A stretch of 64,000 nt of DNA from Incurvaria masculella (GCA_946894095.1 OX335652.1:19367001-19431000); one strand, 5' to 3'; counted from the stretch's first letter, positions 30,440-41,615 are shown. The notes: a model not told the origin generated them from the letters alone. Numbers and translations are program-made.

Positions 30440-30847
30440 GGCTCGTAGCCTAGTGGCGCGGGGACTGGCCTAGCGTACCAGAGACCTGGGTTCAATACCG
30501 ACATGCACCACTGTCTTTCTCTTTCCGAGTTCGATAAGTGCATTTTGTCACGAATGCGAGCTGCTCCATGGTTCGGAATCCATGTAAAACTGTAGGTCCC
30601 CTTCCCCTACTAGGTGGTAGGGTTTAAGCCCGCCCGGGTTGATACCATCGCATTGAATGAAAAAATGGTCGAAGCGGCAATTAAAAAAATTGTCCGTGTT
30701 TTCCATCCAGTTCAATGTAGCCGTGCTCATAAAGGGAAGGTCCTGGCATGGCACCAAATCCCTTCGGGAATGTGGTGTATTGGGCTACTATCATAACGGT
30801 AGTTGTGTGGTATTAGCCATCCATGTCAGGTCGCATACAAAAAAAAC
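30440..30847 (+). mobile_element. SINE-B, full length, with a short target duplication
   Basis: Complete from A box TAGCCTAGTGG to the tail TCAGGTCGCATACAAAAAAA. ACATGC stands just before the head and again just after the A tail, a likely target-site duplication. Confidence 0.87.
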
Positions 30848-31534
30848 ATGCATTTTGTTCCGAATTATTCTCATGTAACGGTTGAATATTTATGAAGCGG
30901 TAAAGAAGTTCGAAACCTTGAACCTATGCTGGTAAGTGACGTTAAAGATTCCTTTGCCTCCAACCTACTACAAACAGAAACTGAAGTCAGAAATGCAAGA
31001 TTATCTACCGAAGGCAGCAGCCGAATACATTTGACGTATGACCAAGAGATAAAATATACTAGCCACGAAATCCTATTGACGTGTAAGCCGTGTTTGTTTT
31101 ACGTGATAACTTGACTGATGACTTCCCGTAACCCGGTACAAGACCCCGGTGCAACATCAAAACCGGCCGATGCAACCAATATTAATATTCGGAGGCCCAG
31201 CGCTTCCTAATGAGGCGAGATGAAAGCGAACCTGTACCTCGGGGTCGGGTGTCTTGATTTATCGAGCCGGCAGCGGGCGTTAAAGGGTTGATTCCGTGGC
31301 ACGTACTTTACGATCCTACAGTGTTTTTTAGTGCTCAGAATAGCTTACAAGGGGATGGTCCGTGGCTTGAATAACGGAGTAGAACGTTAAAATGGGCTAC
31401 GAATTGTCCTCCTCTTGATGTGTAAAGTTAAAGCTAGTTCCATATGTCATGAGTAAACCCACAAGTGTGAAAGTTCCAGTAACATTTTTAGGCAGACAGA
31501 ACAATCTGGGTATAGCTGTAAAACAAATAATACT
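30848..31534. other. Spacer, nothing recognised
   Basis: 31130-31300 is locally GC-rich (GGAGGCCCAGCGCTTCC, CTCGGGGTCGGGTG, GCCGGCAGCGGGCGTTAAAG). A 62-codon frame at 30926-31114 has no motif. Confidence 0.4.
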
Positions 31535-31765
31535 TTGGCGACTTTTCAATCCTCAGATAGTACTTATCGGACTGATACTATAAATTCACGTTTGTCAAAA
31601 GACAGATAGTCATTGCCGGAGAATTATGTCTTCTATTACAATAATCGGACTGTAATTTTACTGATAAACATATAGACTTTCTTTACCTGATGGATAAGCA
31701 GAAGCATAAATAAATCCATCGAATAGTTATCTGGCGGTTTATCTGACTATTGAAAAATCAGCCAA
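31535..31765 (+). repeat. FamN, uninterrupted copy
   Basis: The left end GGCGACTTTTCAATCCTCAG and the right end, read inward GGCTGATTTTTCAATAGTCA, are inverted. Inside: GGACTGATACTATAAATTCA and GATAGTCATTGCCGGAGAAT. It is the empty version of the Helitron-filled copy at 39013. Confidence 0.65.
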
Positions 31766-32221
31766 GTATCTTCAGTATCAAGTATCTTACATTAGCAAAA
31801 TTTCAATAATTTTATTTTGAATTGAATAATTTCATTTTCTAAGCGTATAACCTTTTACACAAACACACCCTCACACACCCTCACACCCTTCCACACCCTC
31901 ATGTATACACTTACATTACACAAGTAACATACAACATCACAATATAATTATACTAAAGAATGAACAATACAGAGCACACGTCATCATGGCACAAATATTT
32001 ATCACATTTTTTTATAAATAGTGGTACCCTGTAATTGGCTTGAATTTCTATATTTAACGATCAATTGTTTAGTTTTTAAGCTTTTGGTGTACTTAAATAA
32101 TTAAATATGTAACCCCATCCCCACGTACCCATTGCTGTAACTCACTTAGCTATTAGAACCACTGATAAAATAATATATCTTAGATATTCATCGATGGGTT
32201 TGCTTTTAATTTATTATACTT
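31766..32221. other. Spacer with a CA/CCCT-rich simple repeat
   Basis: 31860-31902 alternates CACACCCTCACA and near forms. The remainder is AT-rich with no recognised element. Confidence 0.5.
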
Positions 32222-32855
32222 TAAGGCTCGTGAACGGGTGCTATTTGTGGGGACTGGCCTGATCCAATTGGCAACATGAAAGTTGATGGGAATAGTTTTT
32301 GCAAATAAAATTATATTTGTCATGAACTGTTGCATACCGCATGAATTGTACATTTTCGTCAATTAATGTTAATTTAGTTGCGTACCTATGGTTTAGTTAA
32401 AAAAATTGACAATCACCTTTGTAAATTTAGACTAAGAGGACGTTAAACAAAAACCGCCCAAGTGCGAGTCGGACTCGCACACGAAGGGTTCCGTACCAAT
32501 CTACAAGATTTAACACTAAAAAAACACTTTATTTGTATGGGGACCCCCTTTAATTTTACCTATTTGTTGTTATAGCGGCAAAATAAATACACACTCTGTA
32601 AAAATTTCAGCTGCCTACCTATTACGGTTCATGAGATACAGCCCTGTGACAGACGGACGGACGGACGGACGGACGGACGGACAGCGGAGGCTTAGTAATA
32701 GGGTTCAGTTTTCACCCTTTGGGTACGGAACCCTAAAAAAGAACAGCGGAGTCTCGTTCCAGTTCTTCTTCGCTGTGTTTTGTTATGCTGAACTGGACAA
32801 TGTTAAAATATGACAAGACTGTCTATGGATGATGAATAAACAATACAATACAAAG
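32222..32855 (+). repeat. FamD copy split by FamA
   Basis: GGTGCTATTTGTGGGGACTG, GTTGCATACCGCATGAATTG and AGACTAAGAGGACGTTAAAC, then FamA, then GAACAGCGGAGTCTCGTTCC and TTCTTCGCTGTGTTTTGTTA, ending GATGATGAATAAACAATAC. The copy at 10685 is uninterrupted at the same place. Confidence 0.7.
32449..32740 (-). mobile_element. FamA copy inside FamD
   Basis: Full length. A runs border both sides (AAACAAAAACCGCCC and CCCTAAAAAAGAACAG), and the empty FamD site is an A run (GTTGAAAAAAAAAACAGCGG), so it landed in a homopolymer. Confidence 0.88.
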
Positions 32856-33049
32856 ATAATATTTCGTTACTTTTAGACATAACGATAACACTGAATACAA
32901 AGATTGTTGACAGGTACCTTTACTACATAGGCTCAGAATGTAATGCAAGCACAGTGACTCAGCTGGAAATCGACCACAAAAACGAAAAAAAAATTAAGAA
33001 TATAATGTTTCGGCTTAAATCAATATTGTATTAAGTAAATATACTTTTG

Positions 33050-33465
33050 CGTGCTAAGCCAGTAGGTCGCTTATTTCAAGGAATGTGATATGTATGTGTA
33101 TAATCGACCGTGAAGCAAGGACACATTAATTTAATAAAGATCCCTGTATAAAGAACTACTATACAAATATACTGCAAAGCTGGACCCTAACCAGCAAAAC
33201 ATACCGTTCGCGGGTATTGCGTCTACCAATTTCGCCATCGGCTGCATACCCATAATTTGGAATTCTCCTACAGTTCCTCCTCCCGTAATGAATGCCTCCT
33301 ACTAACACTGTGTTTAAGATTATACCTACATACATTTATTTAACGCTTCATCGGCGTTGCTGACATTGACTTGAAGTATATTCTTTAGTAGTTTCTTTTT
33401 ACTGTGATCTTTCTTTAACTAATGTGTCCTTGCTTCACGGTCGATTATGCATATTACATTCTTTC
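33050..33465 (+). repeat. FamF copy with spaced inverted arms
   Basis: The left arm (GTCGCTTATTTCAAGG, GACCGTGAAGCAAGGACACA, CTGGACCCTAACCAGC) continues to ATACCGTTCGCGGGTATTGC. An inverted arm returns at 33405-33460 (CTAATGTGTCCTTGCTTCAC, GGTCGATTATGC). Confidence 0.6.
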
Positions 33466-33469
33466 CAAT

Positions 33470-33535
33470 ATTGTATCATTTATTTATTGTCAATAGACAG
33501 CACTCACTCGGATTTGTCATATTTTATCAATTGGG
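33470..33535 (-). repeat. FamD 3'-tail fragment
   Basis: TTTATTTATTGTCAATAGAC, CACTCGGATTTGTCATATTT and TATCAATTGGG match the tail of the copy at 53420. Confidence 0.5.
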
Positions 33536-33747
33536 TAAATCATAACGATAAGGACCTGCCATGACACCTAGCTCCTTCCTAAATGCGTTGTAATAAGCAG
33601 ATATCATGACAATAGGTGTGACAGCCATCGTATATCGAGGATTGATCAATATCACTTCAGAAAAGCTAGGAGTTTGATGTAAAATTAGTGCGTCAGCATT
33701 TCACGCCTGATCAAAAATTGCTCCTGTACATGGATGACCCTGAGTGG

Positions 33748-34008
33748 TCAGTCTGAGTTCTCACCTAAATTGGCGTTTACGGCAAACCGATCGACTGGCG
33801 TTTTCCGTAAAAACGTCAAACTATATACATTTTTTTAGTAGATATTCTTTGGTTTTACTTCTTCAAGCTGTAAAAATCCAAACTCGGACTTCCGATTTGT
33901 ATGAAAACGCAAAGTCGACGTAAACGGCAACGTCGACGAATTTCGGCAACGATGAGTAAGCTGTCAAATCATACTCGGACTCGCAAATGTTAGTTCGCTT
34001 AACGCCCA
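33748..34008 (-). mobile_element. FamI copy, rearranged
   Basis: Starts TCTCACCTAAATTGGCG with GGCAAACCGATCGACTGG, the plus-strand left end, but continues with GTAAAAACGTCAAACT and onward in the reverse orientation. Either two ends recombined or the interior inverted. The far terminus is lost at AACGCCCACGTACG. Confidence 0.65.
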
Positions 34009-34011
34009 CGT

Positions 34012-34052
34012 ACGTTAGGCGATTCCCCGCGCCACTAGGCTACGAATCCGTT
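34012..34052 (-). mobile_element. SINE-B head fragment
   Basis: Complement reads ACGGATTCGTAGCCTAGTGG then CGCGGGGAATCGCC: A box only, at the broken end of FamI. Confidence 0.6.
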
Positions 34053-34574
34053 TATCGTTAACCAAGCAATTTATTATAAATACGGTTGAAATTGTATGTA
34101 ACAATGTTGTGTAACAAGTTAAAGTGTTATACCTTCTGCCTTACGGCGAACCCACGGCGCGAAGAGCCACCACACAGCAACAACTAAATACACGGGGCCG
34201 TATCATCCGATCGCCGCAAATGAGCACAAAATGGCCGCTTCCCGCGCCGCTCGAAGTTTTACCAACCGCGAACAATGTCTTTTGTTCCCTGTCCCCAAAC
34301 ACGTATGTAAATCAGTGACGCTGTCTCGCATGATTTACGCGCGCATTACGGATTCACGAAAACGGATAAAAATAAATAAGAGTGCACTCGGCCGGCACAA
34401 AACGCTAGTCATATTCAACACTCGAGATTTATTGTCCGAGATATCGGCCGACGGATGGAATATTCGTGTGGAAACTTGAAATTAACACACCGACAGGCTA
34501 TTTTATTGGAAGTTAACTGCCTACCTTCTAACGACATCGTAATAATTCAATACACTCAATCAGTTATTTGCTAC
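34053..34574. other. GC-richer island, possibly unique sequence
   Basis: 34130-34470 is GC-rich for this window, with CGAACCCACGGCGCGAAGAG, AAATGGCCGCTTCCCGCGCC and ATATCGGCCGACGGATGG. Frames of 64 and 82 codons overlap; the second (MAASRAARSFTNREQCLLFP start) has no recognised domain. It could be a promoter-like island or a decayed exon. Confidence 0.35.
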
Positions 34575-35045
34575 AAAAAGACATGCTGCTCGTAGATCAG
34601 GGGCGTATGGCGTGTGGACCTTTAATGCTAGAGGTCGTGAGTTCAAATCCCGGGCCCGTTCATGCAACACGTAGTAACGTTTCTAGCGTTCCGTACCAAA
34701 AGGGTGCGAATGCAACCCTATTACTAAGCCTCCGCTGTCCGTCCGTTCGTCCGTCCATCCATCCGTCCGTCCGTCTGTCACAGGGCTGTATCTAGTGAAT
34801 TGTAATAGGTAGGCAGCTGAAATTTTATTGTATTTATTTTGCCGCTGTAACAACAAATAGGTAACATTAAAAAAATATAAAACAACAATTTACTTTGTTT
34901 AATTTCTTTACAAAAGACGTGATTTTTTGTGTTAAATATTTTTCGATGGTACGGAACCCTTTGTGTACGAGTCCGACTCAGAATTGGCCGTTTTTTAAGT
35001 TGGTAAAGTGCATTTCATCACGAATGCGAACTTCTCCTCTCCGTC
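34575..35045 (+). mobile_element. SINE-B variant head, split by FamA
   Basis: GCTGCTCGTAGATCAGGGGC, B box GAGTTCAAATCCCG and CGTTCATGCAACAC are followed by FamA, then AGTTGGTAAAGTGCATTTCA and CACGAATGCGAAC. The junction matches the 26671 copy, where GTTCATGCACC runs on to GAGTTGGATAAGTGCA. Confidence 0.65.
34680..34996 (+). mobile_element. FamA copy inside a SINE-B variant
   Basis: Starts TTTCTAGCGTTCCGTACC. The GTCC array is interrupted by CCATCCATCC. Ends TCCGACTCAGAATTGGCCGT with a T run. Diverged but complete. Confidence 0.8.
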
Positions 35046-35086
35046 TCTCTTGGTCTCTTTGTAGGACTATGAAAGTAATACATATT

Positions 35087-35405
35087 TTTATGTAACTTGT
35101 CATGGTCCACCACACCACATAGGAATTAGGTGCCACAGGACCTTCCATATTGCACGGCTCCATTTCAAGCGATGGTACTAACGAGGCCTCGATTGACCCT
35201 ACCGAATAGTATCCTCCATTATTTTAATGTCGTAAAACATTAAATAGTTATAACACCATTAATTATAGGAGAACATACACACAATACAGGATATTTCCAC
35301 CGTGACCAGCATCAACGTTCAAACGGTCACCCATCCAGAAACCCGAACACGACTCGCTGCGTTTCTTAACCGAAGTGTCGCGCCACTGATCTACCGAGCC
35401 TATAA
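35087..35405 (-). mobile_element. SINE-C, degenerate, in two blocks
   Basis: 35087-35212 holds the tail and body complement (TATGTAACTTGTCATGG, GGAATTAGGTGCC, ATTGCACGGCTCCATTT). 35315-35402 holds the 5S-like head (GGTCACCCATCCAGA, GAAGTGTCGCGCCACTG). Unrelated AT-rich sequence lies between. Confidence 0.6.
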
Positions 35406-35789
35406 TAAACACGTGACATTAACCTCTCAATTATTATTATTCTTAATGTCGTGTCAAATAAAAATCGATTTAATTAGAACATTGAAGGAAACGGTAATGA
35501 CTATAATATTGATCGATAGTATTCATTACTATAAATATATTTCACATCATTTCTGGCAAAGCGATAAATAATTACTTGTAAGTATACAAATACTTCATTA
35601 AAACTAGTTTCCAATTTTCCAACGATTCATAAAAATCGATCTCGTATTGAAAACCTTTTAGACTTTGTCAAACTTAAAGTAAGTTTTTTACCCTCAAAGG
35701 TTTTAAAGTGAAATGTGGCTTCTTTTAATATTTGTGTGAGTTTCGGAACGTAACATTAAATACAATTGGGCCCACTGCATTTCTTCCCG
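35406..35789. other. Spacer, nothing recognised
   Basis: AT-rich, with no shared repeat found. Confidence 0.4.
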
Positions 35790-35975
35790 TGCATATTGTA
35801 AGCGCCCACTAAGGGATTCGTCGTTCCTGGTTCAAATTCCATGTTAAACTGAAGTTCCGCTTCCTTATTTACAAGGTGGTAGGGTTGAATCCGCCCAGGT
35901 TGGTACCATCCCATTGCATGAACGATAGTCGAAGCGGCAATAAAAATCGTCGGTGTTTTCTTTCCAATACATTCA
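35790..35975 (+). mobile_element. SINE-C/B body, degenerate
   Basis: CTGGTTCAAATTCCATGTTA, ACAAGGTGGTAGGGTTGAAT, CATGAACGATAGTCGAAGCG. The 5S head is not visible. The GAACGATAGTCG spacing favours SINE-C. Confidence 0.6.
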
Positions 35976-35984
35976 AACAATACA

Positions 35985-36530
35985 ATACAACAATACAATT
36001 GTTGTATTTTATTGTTTATTCGTCATCCATAAACAGTACACTGCACTCGGATTTGTCATATTTTAACATTGGACAGTTCAGCAAAACAAAACACAGCGAA
36101 GAAGAACTGGAAAGAAACTCGTCTGTTTTTATCAACGTCCACTAAGTCTAAATTTACAATAGTGTTTGTAATTTTTTTAACAAAAACAAAGGTAAAACCC
36201 TAACTTAACATTAATTGATGAAAATTTACAATTCATGCGGCATGCATGACAAAAAATATTCATGACAAATATCATTTTATTTGCAAAGGATATCCCCACC
36301 AACTAAAATGTTGCCAATCGGAGCAGGCCAGTCCCCACAAACAGCACCCGTTCACCAGCATCACGCCGGGCACAGCCATCACCTCCCTCGACCATATTTT
36401 AGGGAAAGAGATAACCCGAACCAAGCGCCACCGTAACCAAGGACCTTAAAGCGATCCTCTGCTCCTGTGGCAACAAAATACTGTGAAACACTTGCACGTT
36501 TGGTTTTGTCGTAAACTACTACAGTGAGCT
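35985..36530 (-). repeat. FamD copy, longest
   Basis: The complement ends in AATAAACAATAAAATAC with CAATA-type repeats (seen here as CAATACAATACAACAATAC). The rest is collinear with the copy at 10685, including the small frame with core ERVLFVGTGL. Confidence 0.7.
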
Positions 36531-36598
36531 GATCACATAATTACATATCCCTTTAAATGTTGTAACGTACAAAAAATGAATGTGCAATGTAACTGTGA

Positions 36599-36987
36599 GC
36601 CTCAGTGGCCCAGTGGCGCGACACTTCGGCGATCGCTCTCCGAAGTTAAGCAACGCTGGGTCCGGTCTGGTCTTGGATGGGTGACCATTCGACCGTTGAG
36701 AGAGGCTGGCCGTGGTTCGGATTCCACGTTAAGCTGTAGGTCCCCTTCCTTACTTACAAGGTGGTAGGGTTTATCCCGCCCGGGTTGGTACCATCGCATT
36801 GGATGAACGATGGTCGAAGCGGCAATGAAAATTGTCCGTGTTTTCCATCCAGTTCAATGTAGCCGTGCAATATAAGGAAGGTCCTGGCATGGCACCTAGT
36901 TCCCATGTGGTGTGTTGGGCTAATACCATGACAGATCTTGTGGTATTAGCCATCCATGTCCAGTCACATAAAAAAAAAAAAAAAAAA
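36599..36987 (+). mobile_element. SINE-C, full length, long A tail
   Basis: Head GCCTCAGTGGCCCAGTGGCG, complete 5S part, shared body, then CCAGTCACATA and a run of about 18 A. Confidence 0.88.
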
Positions 36988-37050
36988 CTTTGCAATGAAA
37001 GGAAAGTCCTGGTACTTAGTTCTCATAAGGTGTTTTGTCCAGTCACATAA
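36988..37050 (+). mobile_element. Second SINE-C tail fragment
   Basis: GGAAAGTCCTGGTACTTAGT, CATAAGGTGTTTTG and TCCAGTCACATAAAA repeat the last part of SINE-C with an internal deletion, directly behind the full copy. Confidence 0.6.
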
Positions 37051-37880
37051 AATTTCAGCAACACACCGCCATATTTTGTGACGCTATATTTAATTTCGGT
37101 AGTTTGTTGTTCCAAAACACGCGTGTGGTATGATAACTGTGATTGTAAAAATGTATGCCTTTAGGGACCCAACGATCGGCTATAAATCTCTCCTCGGTAA
37201 CATATTCCAGAACAAACGGACTACGTGTATTTTAATCTGCGCCTTTGGCCTCTGCGACAGCTTACCTCTATAACGCGCAAGTTGCTCAAAAAGTTTCTAA
37301 CAACGAGCTTATTCTGCGCTCCAGTCGGGGCACAAAATGGCGCCAAATTTACCTTTTACCCGCCAATTTCTGATTGGGATACCCATGAAATGTTAAGAAA
37401 TGGCCAAATTTTATTTTTGTACTCGTGTGTTCAGTTGCAATGAAATCACTGCTTAGCAATACATAGATAATGGTATTTGTATTTTGATAGTGTGGATTAT
37501 CGGGATTGAAATAAAAAACGTCATGGCAATGATATATCTCACAGAGGATAGAGGTAGAGAGGAGATGGTCTAAGCAAACTGGGCCTGTGTCCACCAAGTG
37601 GGTCGCTACGTCACAGCCCGCGTGATAAAGAAGGCGTGGCTTAGCGACATTCGCGACATGGCGCTGGCGGTGTTAGGTTGTGGGACAATATTATGGTCTG
37701 CGGCGCAATTTTCGGCGAACAGTCGATTACACGATGAGATTTTGTGTAAAATGTTGCAAACATTACACTGGGCAAAATAATCTAAAGTTTGTAGGTGGAA
37801 TTACGTTTTATTTGTCAGTAAAACACCTCATATTTTATAATTTTAGTCAATATTCGAGCATTGTATACAACACTACACTA
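37051..37880. other. Spacer with GC-rich patches
   Basis: 37320-37350 (GGCACAAAATGGCGCC) and 37590-37720 (GTCACAGCCCGCGTGATAAA, ATGGCGCTGGCGGTGTTAGG, CTGCGGCGCAATTTTCGG) stand out. Several 60-86-codon frames overlap, none recognisable. Confidence 0.4.
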
Positions 37881-38101
37881 CCCCCTTTAATCTTTATTAT
37901 TTTTTTATTTTACCTATTTGTTGTTATAGCGGCAAAATAAATACACACTCTGTGAAAATGTCAGCTGCCTATCTATTACGGTTCGTGAGATACAGCCCTG
38001 TGACAGACGGACGGACGGACGGACGGACGGACGGACGGACGGACAGCGGAGCCTTAGTAATAGGGTTCCGTTTTCACCCTTTGGGTACGGAACCCTAAAA
38101 A
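37881..38101 (-). mobile_element. FamA copy, 3' end missing
   Basis: Starts at CCCCCTTTAATC, so the last part with the palindrome is lost, as in the 26950 copy. It has eight or so GGAC units and an intact 5' hairpin. Confidence 0.83.
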
Positions 38102-38462
38102 GCAAGTGCACCCCTAAGCTTACTAGTACAAATACGAATTCATAAGATTATTACATTTAAATCTTCATGCTGCTTTATGAATTAAATTAAAATTACAAAA
38201 ATTACAATCTTGTTAGGATCAAAACTTCGCAGTGTCGACATTACATGGTGAATGTGGGATCAGTGGGGACTTTCAACTCTGAGCAAAATGGCAAAACGGA
38301 GGCGACGGTCACAGCAAACTAATTAGTAAATAGATACGAAGTTGTTCATGTTCGGTAATGTCCATCGCCTCGGGCAGCCTTTCACTGCACCGCACTGAAA
38401 ATATAATTCCATACGTGCCGATAGTTTTGATTTCAGGCACGCCCGGGAGTTGTTCTATTTGT
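38102..38462. other. Spacer, nothing recognised
   Basis: No shared repeat. The area before FamH has CATCGCCTCGGGCAGCC. Confidence 0.4.
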
Positions 38463-38466
38463 TTAA

Positions 38467-39008
38467 GGTGGCCCAACCCGCTCATCTCCCCATACAAAAA
38501 GGGAAAGAAGATCACGCCCATATTTCTTGTCAGAGATCCAAAATTTTGCTCAAAATAGCTTTATTTGATGGAACTAGATGTCTGATGACCATTGGCATTG
38601 TAAAATTGTGTTTGGTTTCTAAGTTATAAGGTCCGAAAGTTCGAATTTTTCGCGCGTTTTATACAATAACTTTGGAGGTGAATTACGCAATGATAAAGTA
38701 AGAACATCGTAAAAAGATTAGTCATCAGACATAGCTTATTTAATCAAGATTTATGTGCTATTTGGTTTTTGTTAGATTTTTGACTACAGCGGTCGTGGTT
38801 TACTTTTAGCTATAAGTCGTCCTGAAATTAAAATTTTCGTAAATCTTACCAAATCATACACTATGCACATTGTCTTTTTTGTGGACATGTTGCACCTTTC
38901 TCATCACGGAGCCTGTCTTATTCTTTGAAACAGAGAAGGTCCCAGAGCGCAACAGCACGGTTTTGTACCGTGCCCGCGAATGAGTTGGGCCCGCCGGGTT
39001 GGGCCACC
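38467..39008 (+). mobile_element. FamH, best-preserved copy (542 bp)
   Basis: TTAA at 38463-38466 and 39009-39012, with termini GGTGGCCCAACCCG and CGGGTTGGGCCACC. Nearly identical by eye to the copy at 10137, suggesting recent activity. Its right TTAA is followed at once by FamN. Confidence 0.87.
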
Positions 39009-39012
39009 TTAA

Positions 39013-40073
39013 GGGCCGATTTTTCAATCCTCACATAGTACTTATCGGACTGATTTTATAATTATATTATTATTATTATAATATATTATATACTAGCAGC
39101 CCGTCCCGGCTTTGCACGGGCATAATGTCATTTAAAAAAATATTATTTTGACACAATGATACACAAATAAACCATTTTTACGTAGAGTTCCTACATTGAG
39201 ATATTTGAAATAAAAAAAACTTAGATATTATTATTACATGATTATTAGATATTAGAAAAATAATAAATTCAAAGTGCTATAGGGAGAACCGCGGCCTCCG
39301 AGGCACGCTCCCGCCGCCCCGGCCGGCCGGTACCGCCGCAAACACTACATCCCGCAATTTTTAAATCTATAATATCTTCGAAAATATTCATTTAAATCAT
39401 ATGCTGTAAAGGGCCGTATAGATCTATATTAAATTAACAATGTATTTAAGGTATTTAATTGGATAAGAATTAGTGCTGTACTGGTTAAAATCGCTTCGAA
39501 AATTAGCCATTATTTGTCGTAAAAAGTAAATGAGAAAAAAATGTTATTGTGGGATATCCATAAGAGATAGATATATGCCATCGCGGAGTTTTCTGTAGAC
39601 TTTTACAATGTATACAATACTTAGTACATTATTTTGATAAATAAAGGGTTCAGCCTGCGTTTGCAATGTAAGCGGAAAAAAAAAATTTTTTACGACATCA
39701 CATTGGAAACCTCAAGAATAACAGTATTTCTCCTATATTTAATGGATGTTATTATACATTTAAACCTTCCTCTTGAATCACTCTATCTATTAAAAAAACC
39801 GCATCAAAATCCGTTGCGTAGTTTTAAATATTTAAGCGTACATAGGGATATAGGGACAGAGAAAGCGACTTTGTTTTATACTATGTAGTGATATTCACGT
39901 GCGTCGAAAGACGGATAGTCATTGCCGGAGAATTATGTCTTCTATCACAATTATCTGAATATAATTTTACTTATAAACATATTGACTTACTTTATCGGAA
40001 GGATAAGCAGAAACGTAAATAAATCCGCCGAATAGCTATCTGGCTGTTTACCTAATTATTGAAAAATCAGCCC
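39013..40073 (+). repeat. FamN copy split by a Helitron-like element
   Basis: The left part GGGCCGATTTTTCAATCCTC to GGACTGATTTTATAATTATA, then the insertion, then ATTCACGTGCGTCGAAAGAC to GAAAAATCAGCCC. The copy at 31535 is collinear across the junction. Confidence 0.65.
39093..39891 (-). mobile_element. HelN: non-autonomous Helitron-like element, copy 1 (799 bp)
   Basis: On the minus strand it starts TCACTACATAGTATAAAACA and ends with a GC hairpin, CCCGTGCAAAGCCGGGACGG then GCTGCTAG. The host has A before and T after. A 5' TC, a 3' hairpin just before CTAG and A/T insertion without duplication are Helitron traits. A GC-rich patch (GCCCCGGCCGGCCGGTACCG) lies inside. No Rep/helicase frame. Confidence 0.75.
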
Positions 40074-41185
40074 TAAGTTTGATAAATTAAGGGCCTGATT
40101 ATTGCTGATTTCGTTTAGTTTGATAAAAGCGTACGGAAACTAACCTTTAGTGATAATCAAAGATAAAAAAAATGCATTATTAAAGTATATTTCTAGCTAT
40201 TATTAAATATTAAACTGTAATTATCTGGTTCTCCTATTTCTCAAGTTACACTAATATGCTTCAAAATTCATTAAAAAGCAAGAAAATAGCTCTGCATTTA
40301 TTGTTATTGTTTTCAAATATAGTTAGAACATTTCAAACATAAATTTTTTTTTTAGATTTTAGTCGTAATTTTTTCTTGTTTATTTTTATTTTTATTTATT
40401 TATTGTTATCAAAAACAAGTGTGGTTTCCCTTATGCCCTTAAGTAAAATCCTGAGTGAGACCACTGCATCGCATTCACAGGTACCGTTATAGGTTAAATT
40501 TATCTAGTTAACTAAATGATAAGACAATTCAATCGATTGTACGATTTTCGATGTAGTGCGTAGCGGACAGCATTCAACAAAGCTCCAACATAGTACAACT
40601 TTGAATATTGACGACCACATCTCGAATATTGATGTAACCTTTTGACGCTATTTTGAGGATATAAGCAAAGCTCGCATAAAAATAGCTAGGAGTTCTGACA
40701 TTTCAGTATTTTAATATTACTTTACTTTTATTTATTTTGCGACGTCTAGCTCTTATTGTAATAAGCATGACCTTGTTTAGACGTCACCGATGTTTTAACA
40801 ATTATTCTCGTTTATTTTGCAGTGTCCTGGAAATTGTAAGCGTTGTATTATTTTCATTCATAATTCAGATTTTCAATTTTCTGCGCCAAAAAAACTGTAA
40901 ATTTGTACAAGTATTTTTTCTCCTGCTGTCTAGTCTCATAACAATTAAAAATGTTATCTCCAGCTCATCATATAATTTAATTATCTTTTCTTATGTTTAA
41001 CCTTTTAAAAATGTAGCATTAGAACTGAGGAAAGATAATATCAGCTCTTCAGACAAACCAGAACACTGGCGCTAGAGCCCAGGAGAGTTCCCTTTGTTAT
41101 TCTTGATAGAGTATTACTTATGAATGTCGACGTCGGAGTCAACCCTTCCCAATAGAAACGGTTTATGTGGGGTATTTCTTACTCC
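40074..41185. other. AT-rich spacer, nothing recognised
   Basis: An 87-codon, Phe/Ile/Leu-rich plus-strand frame at 40737-41000 opens with TTG and looks like translated AT-rich DNA. Confidence 0.4.
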
Positions 41186-41338
41186 TTTTTTATAAACATT
41201 GAATATTTTTCCTTGAATACACCATATACGATTAAAATTAAGTATTCATAGTGATGATTTGTACCAGAAATTCCCAAGAATATTAAAACAATAGAAAGAT
41301 ATTGACTATTTTCTGATATTTAAAAATACTGGTAATAG

Positions 41339-41615
41339 TTTTTTAGGGTTACGTACCCAAAGGGTGCCAACGGAACTTACAAGCCTCCGCTGTCCGTCCG
41401 TCACAGGGCTGTATCTCATTAACCGTAATAGGTAGGCAGCTGAAATTATCACAGAGTGTGTAATTATTTTGCCGCTATAACAACAAATAGGTAAAATTAA
41501 ATAATATTAAAAATTAAAAGGGGCCCCCATAAAAAACCTATTTTTTGTGTTAAATCTTGTACGATGGCACGGAACCCTTCGTGTGCAAGTCCTACTCGCA
41601 CTTGTCCGGTTTTTT
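41339..41615 (+). mobile_element. FamA copy, first of the tandem pair
   Basis: Only one or two GTCC units remain, and ACGGAACTTACAAGCC lacks the CCTATTACT part. The 3' end is GTGTGCAAGTCCTACTCGCA and CTTGTCCGG. Confidence 0.85.

Noticed and set aside
31860..31902. CACACCCTC run as a second telomere-type block
   Set aside because: The units are irregular and do not match TTAGG or CCTAA.
34124..34479. Two overlapping frames as a real small gene
   Set aside because: They overlap in different frames, neither has a known domain, and no splice or promoter evidence is visible. Kept only as a GC-rich island.
40737..41000. Hydrophobic 87-codon frame that could suggest a membrane receptor exon
   Set aside because: Opens with TTG, lies in very AT-rich DNA where Phe, Ile and Leu codons arise by chance, and has no conserved receptor motif or splice context.
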